Shown piece by piece: positions 13,650 to 23,695 of a DNA stretch of 64,000 nucleotides. The stretch is taken from positions 3,415,640 through 3,479,639 of the forward strand of contig KV748181.1 of NCBI GenBank assembly GCA_001692895.1, read 5' to 3'. Position 1 is the stretch's first letter. Each line of letters starts with the position of its first letter. Origin of the DNA: Cenococcum geophilum 1.58. Its lineage: Eukaryota; Ascomycota; Dothideomycetes; Gloniales; Gloniaceae. A program made the position numbers and the translations under genes. Below the pieces are notes generated by a model, which was given only the letters and a program-made list of their open reading frames with translations, searched no databases and was not told the DNA's origin.

Positions 13650-15215
13650 TATAAAGCTCTACACGAAGCTCTACACAAAGCTCTGCACGAAGCTCTGCAC
13701 AAAGCTCTACACGAAGCTCTGCACGAAGCTCTGCACGAGGCTCTGCACAAAGCTCTACACGAAGCTCTGCACGAAGCTCTGCACGAAGCTCTGCACGAGG
13801 CTCTGCACAAAGCTCTACACGAAGCTCTGCACGAAGCTCTGCACGAAGCTCTATACGAAGCTCTGCGTATAGAGGCTCTGTACGAGGCTCCTGCACGAAG
13901 CTCTACACGAGGCTCTGCACGAAGCTCTACACGAAGCTTTGCACGAAGCTCTACACGAGGCTCTGCACGAAGCTCTACACGAAGCTTTGCACGAAGCTCT
14001 ACACGAAGCTTTGTACGAAGCTCTACACGAAGCTCTGCACGAAGCTCTGCACGAAGCTCTATACGAAGCTCTGCGTATAGAGGCTCTGTACGAGGCTCTG
14101 CACGAAGCTCTACACGAGGCTCTGCACGAAGCTCTACACGAAGCTTTGCACGAAGCTCTACACGAAGCTTTGCACGAAGCTCTACACGAAGCTCTGCACG
14201 AAGCTCTGCACGAAGCTCTATACGAAGCTCTGCGTATAGAGGCTCTGTACGAGGCTCTGCACGAAGCTCTACACGAGGCTCTGCACGAAGCTCTACACGA
14301 AGCTTTGCACGAAGCTCTACACGAGGCTCTGCACGAAGCTCTACACGAAGCTCTACACGAAGCTTTGCACGAAGCTCTACACGAGGCTCTACACGAAGCT
14401 CTACACGAAGCTCTACACGAAGCTCTACACGAAGCTCTACACGAAGCTCTACACGAAGCTCTATACAAAGCTCTACACGAAGCTCTACACGAGGCTCTGC
14501 ACGAAGCTCTACACGAAGCTCTGCACGAAGCTTTGCATAAAGCTCTACACGAAGCTCTACACGAAGCTCTACAAAGCTCTGCACGAAGCTTGCGCGAGGC
14601 TCTACACGAAGCTCTACGAAGCTTTGCACAAGGCTCTGGCATGAGGCTCTACACGAAGCTCTGCACGAAGCTCTGCACGAAGCTCTATACGAAGCTCTGC
14701 GTATAGAGGCTCTGTACGAGGCTCTGCACGAAGCTCTACACGAGGCTCTGCACGAAGCTCTACACGAAGCTCTGCACAAAGCTTGCACGAGGCTCTAACC
14801 ACGAAGGCTCTATACGAAGCTCTGCGTACAGAGGCTCTGTATGAGGCTCTGCACGAAGCTCTCTACACGAGGCTCTGCACGAAGCCTCTACACGAAGCTC
14901 TGCACGAAGCTCTACACGAAGCTCTACACAAAGCTCTGCACGAAGCTTTGCGCGAGGCTCTACACGAAGCTCTACACGAAGCTTTGCACAAGGGCTCTGC
15001 ATAAGGCTCTACACGAAGCTCTGCACGAAGCTCTACACAAAGGCTCTACACGAAGCTCTACGTACAGAGGCTCTGGCACGAGGCCTTTGCGCGAAGCTCT
15101 ACATACGGGAGGCTCTACCCAAGCTCTGCACGAAGCTTCTTACAACGAAGCTCTACGTACAGAAGGCTCTGCACGAGGCTTTGCGCGACATAACGGAGGC
15201 TTACACGAAGCTCTG
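13650..15215. repeat. 12-bp tandem array (GAAGCTCTRCAC), about 1.55 kb
   Basis: More than 100 near-copies of GAAGCTCTACAC or GAAGCTCTGCAC run with single-base variants such as CGAGG and AGCTTTGC. A marker variant, GCGTATAGAGGCTCTG, recurs at about 13865, 14073, 14232 and 14699, with GCGTACAGAGG relatives at 14824 and 15059. This shows higher-order duplication of blocks. The right third is more degenerate, with small indels. The period is a multiple of three, so long open frames appear on both strands; I regard these as by-products. Confidence 0.95.
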
Positions 15216-15359
15216 CATCGGGTCCCCGCTATATTCCCGATAGCCCTCTTACACGTGCCTCTGCCAAGTGTACCCCTTATCTATATACCTAGGTAGGCCA
15301 CCTTATTTTTTACCTTCTTCCTTCCTATATAATCCTCCCTACCTTAGGGAGGCACCAGA

Positions 15360-15595
15360 ACGGTGCCAGCCAAGCTGGGACCGTCACCAGAACCAGACGA
15401 CCGTCGACCGTCGCCAGAACTAGACAACCGTCAACCGTGGCCAGAACCAGACAACCGTCGACCATTCGCCAGAACCCAGACAACCGTCAACCGTCGCCAG
15501 AACCAAACGACCGTAACCCGGCCAGAACCAGACAACCGTTAACCGTCGCCAGAACTAGACGACCGTCGACCGTCGCCAGAGGCCAGACAACCACC
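15360..15595. repeat. 27-30-bp tandem array (CGCCAGAACCAGACAACCGT)
   Basis: About eight imperfect copies of a unit containing GCCAGAACCAGACAACCGTC, with variable spacing and substitutions. Second of four arrays within the 13451-16406 element. Confidence 0.88.
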
Positions 15596-15714
15596 ATTCA
15601 CAATAATACAGCCAGCCGAACGGCCATAGAGAACGATTCGAATTTATACAATTAATCGATTAATTAAATCAGGCGGAGCCTTCAATCGGGCCCGACCTTT
15701 CCCCCAAATTACAG

Positions 15715-15985
15715 CAGACAGGTAGGCATAGACAGTTAGCACAGATAGGAAGGCAACAGACGGTAGGCCACAAACAGGTAGGCATAGACAGGTAGCACAG
15801 ATAGGTAGGTACAGACAGGTAGGCACAAACAGTAGGCACAGACAGGTAGGCACAGATAGTAGGCATAGACAGTAGGCATAGGCAGGTAGGCATAGGCAGG
15901 TATAGACAGACAGACAGATAGACAGACAGACAGACAGATAGATAGGTAGGCAGGCAGGCAGGCAGGCAGGTAGGCACTAGGCCTA
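15715..15985. repeat. About 14-bp tandem array (CAGGTAGGCACAGA) running into GACA/GGCA microsatellite
   Basis: Repeats of GGTAGGCAYAGACA with single-base variants run from 15715 to about 15905. They then simplify into (GACA)n and (GGCA)n tracts up to about 15975. Third array of the element. Confidence 0.92.
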
Positions 15986-16099
15986 GTTAGGAAATCAGTA
16001 CACAGCTAGCAGATCATTAGGAATACCGCCAATTAATAATTTAGAGCCTTTGTAAAGGGTATCCCCCTTATCTTAATTGCTTAATAAATAGCTCTATAT

Positions 16100-16205
16100 T
16101 TTATATAGTTATATAGGAATATAAAATATACAAAATATAAAATGTATAAAATGTGCAAAATGTGCAAAATATATAAAATATATAAAACGTGTAAAATATA
16201 TAGGC
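16100..16205. repeat. AT-rich short repeats (ATAAAATGTGCAAAATG type)
   Basis: Tandem variants of TATAAAATGTGCAAAATG with a period of about 9-11 bp. Fourth array of the element, next to the right subterminal region. Confidence 0.8.
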
Positions 16206-19200
16206 TCTGCGCGTTTGCTGCGAGTTGCTATAAAATGCGTAGGCTCTATGTAGTTTGCTGCAAGTTGCTGCAAAATACGCAGGCTCTGTGCAGTTTGCCA
16301 CAAAATGCGCAAACCGCACAAGACTATATACAACTGCCGCGACCGTACAGTTTGCCGCAAATTGCCGCAAACTGCAACAACGAGCCCGAAAAAAAATTTC
16401 CTGATGTACTAGTAGTAATTAAAAAATGCGAGTTCTTCACTAGGAAGACCAATTTTGTTAGATTTATTATTAAATTAGGCTAACTTAGTATAGATCTAAA
16501 GAAGATCAAGGCTATAGTAAATTAGCAAAAACTAGAGAATATTACGCAGTTAAGATTGTTTCTAAGGTTTTGCAATTACTATAGAAGGTTTATAGCATAA
16601 TAGTTAAAGGATATTAAGCCATTTACGCGATTAATAAAGAAAGAAGAACTATAGGTATAGGGAGAGGAATAGAGAAAACTCTTTAAGAAAGTTAAAGAGT
16701 TGTTTACCTAGGAGCTAGTTCTTAAGATCTATTAACTAGGTCTAGAGACGGTTATAGAAATAAACGTATTAGACTATATACTAGGGGCGTACTTTATATA
16801 AAAATATTAGGATGGATGGCACCTAGTAGTATACTATAGTTAAAAGATAATACTACTAGAGTTAAACTATAACATCTATAATAAGGAGTTATTAGGTATA
16901 GTTATAGTATTAAAGAAATAAAGAGCATTCTTATAAGGTATAGAAAAACTATTTATAGTTAAAATGGATTATAGGAATCTAATAGAATTTCTAATAATAA
17001 AGGAACTTAACTAAAGATAGGTTAGATAGGTAAAGATACTTATAGAATACTATTTTAAGATTTAGTATATTAAGGGTATAGATAATATATAAGCAGATGC
17101 TTTAAGTTATAAAGCTAAACTATAAAATAATAGGAAGCTATTAGGGGCTTTACTGCGAAAAGACACAGACGGATTAATTAGGTATAATTATCTAAAGATT
17201 ATAGCAACTTAAGAAGAACTAGAAAGGGTTTATAAGATATTAAAAAGCTTTTAAGTATAAAGGATTCTAAAAGCGTAACTAGAAGATCTATAGATAGATA
17301 TATATAAGAATTAAAAAGTAAAATATATTTTAAGAAGTATAGTAGAGTAGTTTATAGAGGACTTTTATAAAGGATTAACTTAAGAATATAATAGAGCTAC
17401 GGGCTTAGCGTTAAGACTCTAAGAGGAGTATATTATTAATGGAATTTAGAAAATAGCTAGAAGAGTTACTAAAGAGTGTTTAGATTGCTAAAGAAATAAA
17501 CTAACGAGGTATAAGCTATATAGAGGGCTATAACCTATTAAAACACTAGAGAGACTATAGGAGGTTATATTATAGAACTTTATTATTAAGTTACTAAAAT
17601 TAAGAGATTTTATTACCGGATAAGATTATAACGCGATCTTAATAATAGTAGATAAGTTTATAAAGTAGGGATACTTTATAGCATATACAGAAGAAATCTT
17701 AGCGGATGATGTTGCTAGAATCTATATTAAAGAAGTATTTATAAAATATAGAGTACTAAGTAAGATTATATTGGATAGAGATTTAAGATTTATAGTAGTA
17801 TTTTAGGAGGTATTCTTAGCGGAGTAAGGAGTTAGAGTAGTAACTTTTACTGTATATTATCTATAGACAGACGGTTAAATAAAAAGATTAAATTAAATAC
17901 TAGAGTAGTATCTAAGGCATTATATTAATTATGCATAGAATAATTAGGTATTGCTATTACTAGTTATATAGTTTATATATAATATAACACCTTAAGAAGG
18001 AATAGGTATATTACTATTTAAGGCAAATTACGGATATAAGCTAAGAATATTGTTATTACTATAGTAAGTAAAGAAAATAAGTAGTATAGCTAAAGAAAGA
18101 ATAAAGATATTAATAAATCTTTATATAGACCTTATAGAATTAGTAAAGAAAGTATAAGAGAGAATAAAAAAGTACTATAATATTAAGAGATCTAAGGGAC
18201 TAGATCTTAAGGAGGGAGATAAAGTATAGCTACTATATAAAAATTTTAAAAGTTAATGATTAAGTAAGAAGTTAGACTATATTAGACTAGGACCTTTTAA
18301 AATTATATAAAGGATTTTACTAGTTATATTTAAGTTAAACCTACTAGCCAAAATAAAGATTTACCCTATATAGCATATTGTAATACTAAAGCTAGTATAT
18401 AGGAATGTTAAGCTACCGGTTTATAAAGTAGACATATATAGAGGATAAGAGGAAGATAAATAGTAAGTTTTAAAGATTGTTAGTTATAAGGATATTAATA
18501 ATAAAATATAGTATAAGGTTAAGTAAATAAGCTACACTAAGACTACCTAGGAGCTACTAGAGAATTTAAAAAACGCTATAGAAAAGGTATAGGAGTATCG
18601 GAAGAGATTAGGTTAGGCAGTATTAAAAAAAAGGATTACTAAAGAATGAGTTACCTAAGGGGAACCTAAGAAGAGTAGTTGCTAAACTACTTAGATCTAT
18701 TTCCTTCTCTATTAGAAGAGAATCCGTTCTTTTATTACTAAGTTTTTATAAACCTTATTCTATAAGTTTTTACTCTTTAAAATAAACCTTCTTATAAACC
18801 TTTTTAAGACGGATTAGTTAAGCGGACGCAGCTAGATAAGACTTAAGGGCCCTTTACTAAGCATTAGCAGCCTCCTATTTAGCGTCCTAAGAGTAATATA
18901 GTTCCGCCAAAGTAATAGATAGTTTACTATCTAGCCGCGCAGCAGTAGATTAAATATAAAACCCTAAGATAAATTAATTAGGGAACTAGACGACTATTAA
19001 GAGTAATAGGTTGCGTATATTTAGCATTAGAAGTAGAGTAAACATTATAGAACGAATAAATATTTACTTTAATGCACTTTAAATAAGAGGACGGTTATTA
19101 TAAAGATGGATTTGCTAACGTAATATAAACTAACCCCTTTTTTAAATAGTAAGAACACGGAGATGGTATAATCTCACTAAAAGATAATATTGCAGCAATA

Positions 19201-19355
19201 GTATAAGCACGACGTTGGGCGTATAAAGAAGAAATTGCTTTAGGTATAATAAGTAATAATATTAACTAAATTAATTAGACGGATATTATACCTCTAGTAA
19301 ATAACTTAGAGATATTTTAAATCTTTAAGAATGAAGATAAAAAGGAGGGAGATAG

Positions 19356-19780
19356 TGTTACGGACGCTTTAAGTATAATATTACAACTACTTAGGGAAGA
19401 GTTAGAAGAAGCTAGTTAGTTAATTTAGGCACGGTCTAAAATAGAACCGGTAGAACTATATAATGAGGAATAGTAGCCAAGGTTATATAATATACTATAT
19501 ATTAAATAAGAGGAATAAAAGGAACTTACGTACCTTACGTATAAGACGTATATTATATATAAGAAGGATTTTATAGGAGTACGGTTGTGTATTTAAGGAC
19601 CCTTAGTCCCTACCTAGATAGTTCCTTCCTTGTAGTAATTCTTAGAATATAATTAGAGTTAATCTATTAGGCAACCACTCCACCAGTTGTTATTACGTTG
19701 TTAACTTTTGTATTTGCATTTCCTATATACCTAGCCCAATAACGAGCCCACCGTAGTTCCTGCTATAAGGTTCCGTTACA
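19356..19780 (+). repeat. 3' LTR of Element 3
   Basis: 425 bp, starting TGTTACGGACGC and ending CCGTTACA. It is preceded by a purine-rich tract (AAAAAGGAGGGAGATAG). More C-to-T and G-to-A changes than the 5' LTR. Confidence 0.9.
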
Positions 19781-20557
19781 TCTATAGGTATCGGCAGTTT
19801 TACTCCTTTTTAGGTAACCTTAAAGTACATCTATATAAGAAATCCTTTAAGCTTTAATCTTTCTCCTAAGTATCTCTTAATTAATAGTAACTTAATCTTT
19901 ACCGCTTCTATCCTATTAACCCTTTCTTCTAACACTATATTATTTATTATTAATTAGTTAACTATCTCTTATAGTTATCCGACCGTTATAGGTTGCTATA
20001 AGTTAGTATCCGCTATACTAGTGTTACCTCCTAACCTTAAAGTAGTTACCGCCGTCATTAGTGTTATAGTGGCTGCTTTTAGTGGCATATTATTTAACTT
20101 TCTATANTTAATACCGTAACTAGGTAGTAATTATATAATAGAACCTTATAGTAGGTACTATAATAGGATTATTATTAGGCTAGGTATATAGGTAATATAA
20201 GTTAAAGTTAATAACGTAATAATAACTAGTAGAGTAGTTACCTAATAAATTAACTCTAAATATATTCTAAGAATTACTACAAGGAAGGAACTATCTAGGT
20301 AGGGACTATAGTCCTTTAAATACACAACTATACTCCTATAAAATCCTTCTTATACGTAATATACGTGNGCTCTATTTACTCTATTATGGATTATATAGAT
20401 TATATAGATTACATAGATCACATTATATAACCTTAGCTACTATTCCTCGTCATATAGTTCTATCGGCTCCATTTTGGACCGTGCCTAAATTAACCAACTA
20501 GCTTCTTTTAACTCTTCCCCAAGTAGTTATAATATTGTACTTAAAGCGTCCGTAATA

Positions 20558-21218
20558 CAGATAGAGCCGTAATTATAATATATACTAACTTCTTCTCCGC
20601 ATAATAAGAATAGAATAGTATAACTTCACTAAGTAAAAGAATAAATGTTACTAGCTAATTATAATAATTAGACATAGAGGATCTAATAGGAGATATTAGG
20701 AATAATAAATGTTACTAAATTAAAAATTGGGAATGCTATACCTTTAATAGTTAACTTAGAGATAAGAGATATCTTTAAGAACAAAGATAAAAAGGGGGAG
20801 GATGGTGTTACGGACCTTATATTAGTAGTAGTATTACTACTAAGGAGAGATATAAACGGACTAGTAGTAGAAGTATAAGAGGTACTAAAACTAGTTAAAC
20901 TATGGGATAAGGGGTAGCTAAGTAATATGGCTAGTTATATTATAAGTTCAGAACGTAGGAATATAGGAACGTGAGAACGTAATATACTAACGTACTAACG
21001 TACTTAGTACATTTCTTAGGCGCAGTATTGTGTATTTAAAGGACCACAGTCTCTACCTAAATAGTTCTCTTCTTTGTAGTAAATCTTAGAATATAATTAG
21101 AGTTAATCTATTAGGCAACCACTTCACTAGTTATTATTATATTGTTGACTTCTTATTTACCTATATACCTAGCCCATTAGCAAGTCTACCGTAGTATTTC
21201 CTATAAGGCTTCGTTATA
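20558..21218 (+). mobile_element. Remnant of a related chromovirus (Element 4) with its 3' LTR
   Basis: 20558-20805 resembles the end of the internal region of Element 3, including a purine-rich tract AAAAAGGGGGAGGATGG. It runs into an LTR-like stretch at 20806-21218 that starts TGTTACGGACC and ends with a mutated CGTTACA. The head and several internal blocks match the LTRs of Elements 2, 3 and 5, but the rest is diverged, so it is a related subfamily. Its left part is cut off by Element 2. Fossil. Confidence 0.7.
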
Positions 21219-21590
21219 ATTATCCTTACAGCCTTTCTACTCTATCTTCTTTACTTTAATCTAGCTAATAGTATACTCCGTGCCACTATTGTATTATATC
21301 AATTATATAGAAACTAGAGCATCTCTTTAAAATAGACGTTTAGGCCATATAAGAGGTATTTAAAGAGGCCCTAAGGTACGCGTTAATAAGTTAATATTAA
21401 TAATACCTAACGTTATATATCTAGAGCCTTATCTATAAGCAATAGCGGCCTACTACTTGCCTTAATTAGTAGATTAATCTAGCTATCTCCTTAAATTTAC
21501 CCTCTAGCGTTAAAGAATAGGTTAAGGAACGCGGGTCTTAACTTCTATATAGAAATTGTTGTTGCTAAGGTTAATTAGAGCTTGCATAAT
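21219..21590. other. AT-rich, RIP-like stretch, origin not recognised
   Basis: Few CpA or TpG, no open frame. Probably more degraded repeat. The change to normal base composition occurs at about 21590-21600, the edge of the first gene island. Confidence 0.5.
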
Positions 21591-22080
21591 TAACTTCTGT
21601 TCAGTTAACTAGACAGGTTTGCCCATGGCTTTAAATAATAAGGGGATGGGTGGTGGCATGCGCGAGTACAGAAAAAGGGTTCAAACAGGTGAGGATTCGG
21701 CAAATTTCTATTTTTGATCATGGTTTTCTTCGGTATGTTCCGTTTGTTCACCCTTGAACCCAGCATCACACGTCAACACAGCTGCGGAAAATAGGTACTG
21801 CTCACCACCAAAAGGCGCGCAATAACCGAAATACGAGGAGTTTTCGTGGCGGCGACGAAGAGATTCTTTAAAGTCGTGGTAACTAGTACCCCCACCTTAT
21901 CCAACTTCGATCGCATTGATTAAACTTGGCAGATAAGCGCAAAACCGATCCCAGGTCTTTAATTACTCCGTTGCCTGCCTCGATAATCATCAGCCTTCTC
22001 AAAATCTTTGTCCTTTTATTCCCTCTTAAATAGTCTATCACAACAGCCTGTGGTTTTAGTGGATTCGTAAGGCTGTGGAA

Positions 22081-22744
22081 ATGGCGAAGACAAATTCCTT
22101 TGCGACATTCCTCATAATCGGCCGTAAAGTCCTCCATATTTTGCTAGCTCTGAAAATATTGCTAATGAACCGCAGCTACCTGCTTTTTCCTTGGGATTCT
22201 GTTTTCATCGTTTCCCTACGATTACCATGTCTTGTGGTCAACTCCTCCAGATCGGGAGCCATACTTTCAAATTCTCGAGAACCATCTCAAATTTATACAT
22301 GCCTCACCCCCTATAATATCCCGGATTTTACATATTGCTATTGGTACTGGCTTGCTCGGATTTATTACAAAGCTTTACAAGCCCAGCGAAGCGAACATGC
22401 TGTTTGATGGTGCCTCTCTTGTGCTCTATATGGCCGGGATTACGGTATACATTACGAATATTGTTAAGGGACTTAAGGTTGTGGCTGCTGGTCTCTATGG
22501 ACAAGCAGAGCTGGTCGAAGGTGAATCAATAGCTTCTGGTGGCCTTGATTCAGAAGATTACGTTTCACGGGAGGACACTTTGAGGGTGTTTGCTGCAAGC
22601 AATACAATTTTGGCTCTGGTACTCGTTGGAGTCTTAGTACTGCAGGCAGGGCAGTGGTATGCCCAGCGTAAGGAAGAAGCCGAGATTGCGGAAATGGATC
22701 GGATGGCTGAGGAGAAGAAAAAGGCAGGGAAAAAGAAGCAGTGA
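22081..22744 (+). CDS. SHR3: ER membrane chaperone SHR3 (amino-acid permease packaging)
   Basis: Two exons, 22081-22123 and 22176-22744; the 52-nt intron has GTAAAG..CGCAG ends and a GCTAATG-like branch site. The protein is 203 aa, about the family's usual length. Shr3 is an ER-resident chaperone that lets amino-acid permeases fold and enter COPII vesicles. The sequence shows four hydrophobic segments, near residues 8-25, 60-80, 90-112 and 150-172. The conserved blocks FPYDYHVLW, LENHLKFIHASPPI, KLYKPSEANMLFDGASLVLY and VSREDTLRVFAASNTILALV are typical of the family, followed by a charged Lys-rich cytosolic tail. The ATG was chosen because AKTNSFATFLIIG is the known N-terminus; an upstream in-frame GTG at 22075 is not needed. 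Convergent with the TED1-like gene. Confidence 0.95.
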
Positions 22745-23695
22745 GCGTACTCTACCGCTCTGCTGGAGCTTTTTGGGCTTGGGAGAGAGATTTGTAGATC
22801 CAGCTTTGTCTTCCTTAGTGTCGACACCTTTTCAAACCCTTAGCTTTTCTTGCAATTTCCTGGATTGCTGCATACGTCGGCGCCGAGAACATCGAACTAA
22901 GGATAGTCTGTCACGGGATTTCCTATATCTCCTTAAACTATTTGTATATCCTTAGTGCTATATATTGGGAGCCTCAGCTAAGCCAATAGCCACTCGCAAT
23001 CGAGAAATAAGTCATAATATCCCAGCCACCATTTGATATCTCCATCGATAGCAAACACGACCTATTCCGCATATATGAGTATCTGAAGACCTTATAACCT
23101 AATTTGCCGGGAAAACTCTTCTCAATTAGCTCGATAGCTCTTTAAGTGAACATTACTCCATAAGTATTTCAATCAAAAGAATATATACCACCACAATCTG
23201 TTAAAGTAGGCACAAAATAGCCAATCCAGACGAGTAGAAGATGCTTTTTGTATGAGCTTGCCTTGTAGACTAGGCTCGAAATTAAGCCAATAGATTAAAC
23301 TAGTGTTATTTTCCGTTATGCCAAGCTCCCCGGGCTCTTATCAAGTGGCTTGGAGCGAACCTTATTTTTTGTATGGTTTCTTTGGACAACAGTTGGTGGG
23401 GCCGTGCACGCTACGGGGTGAACTTCTACTCTCATAAACAGCATTCCTTCATCCTGGATTCCCCGTAGATGCTGTGAAGGGATGCTTTGAAGCAATGTGG
23501 AGAATTGGAAGGGATAGACATGCGTAGCGTAATGCTTGTTGGTTTATAGACCCGAGGGAGTGTTGTTACAACTTTAAATGGTTAAGATGGATGAAACATG
23601 GATGTATACACCCAATCAGTTTCCCAAGACAATAATAAAACGATTGTCAAACGATAAATATACAATAATGCTAACAGTAGCGTACATAACAAACC
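22745..23695. other. Intergenic region between convergent SHR3 and TED1-like genes
   Basis: About 950 bp holding both 3' flanks. Base composition is normal. I see no conserved gene, RNA or repeat; short open frames here match nothing I know. Confidence 0.6.

Larger units (their letters stand above)
13451..16406. mobile_element. 2,956-bp non-autonomous TIR element filled with tandem repeats
   Basis: The ends are inverted copies of CATCAGGAAATTTTTTTT followed by GGGC, and each is bordered by TA (13449-13450, 16407-16408). Element 5 holds the empty site on the minus strand near 42.1 kb. Just inside the ends are repeated, both-way copies of TTGCCGCAAA-like motifs (13,480-13,620 and 16,200-16,380), which look like subterminal transposase-binding repeats. 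No transposase is seen. The interior is four successive tandem arrays (12-bp, about 28-bp, 14-bp and AT-rich). It is far less RIP-mutated than the chromovirus around it, so it looks younger. The superfamily is unclear; the TA duplication favours Tc1/mariner-like. Confidence 0.82.
8672..19780 (+). mobile_element. Ty3/gypsy chromovirus (Element 3), 425-bp LTRs, with two DNA elements inserted
   Basis: LTRs of 425 bp each lie at 8672-9096 and 19356-19780, with duplication TCTAT on both sides (8667-8671, 19781-19785). Reading left to right: gag from about 9140, reverse transcriptase from about 13.03 kb continuing after 16.41 kb, integrase about 17.4-18.25 kb, a chromodomain-like block about 18.47-18.65 kb, and a further block up to the purine-rich tract before 19356. 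Two insertions interrupt it: a 181-bp MITE (11658-11838) and a 2,956-bp repeat-filled element (13451-16406). Without them it is about 7.97 kb, close to the 7.92 kb of Element 5. RIP-degraded fossil with many breaks. Confidence 0.9.
1..20557 (-). mobile_element. Outer Ty3/gypsy chromovirus copy (Element 2), interrupted by two other LTR elements
   Basis: An old, heavily RIP-mutated LTR retrotransposon read on the minus strand. Its pieces are 1-533, 7449-8671 and 19781-20557, and one LTR lies at 20134-20557 (about 424 bp). Laid end to end, the pieces match 44.15-46.66 kb of the complete copy at 38742-46664, which is how continuity was recognised. They cover the gag-side part; the rest lies before base 1. 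Element 1 sits inside it with duplication AGCTT and Element 3 with duplication TCTAT. It is a broken fossil with many breaks, older than its two guests. Confidence 0.85.

Noticed and set aside
13453-15296. Long open frames on both strands (up to 379 codons) encoding tetrapeptide repeats
   Set aside because: They arise because the 12-bp satellite unit is a multiple of three. Frames are open on both strands at once, have no flanking gene structure, and break where the array degenerates.
15644-15977. Minus-strand frames rich in Cys, Leu and Pro, looking like a small secreted protein
   Set aside because: They lie wholly in the 14-bp and GACA/GGCA arrays; the composition reflects the repeat.
13451-16406. 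CRISPR-like array
   Set aside because: Units are contiguous without unique spacers, and the genome is fungal.
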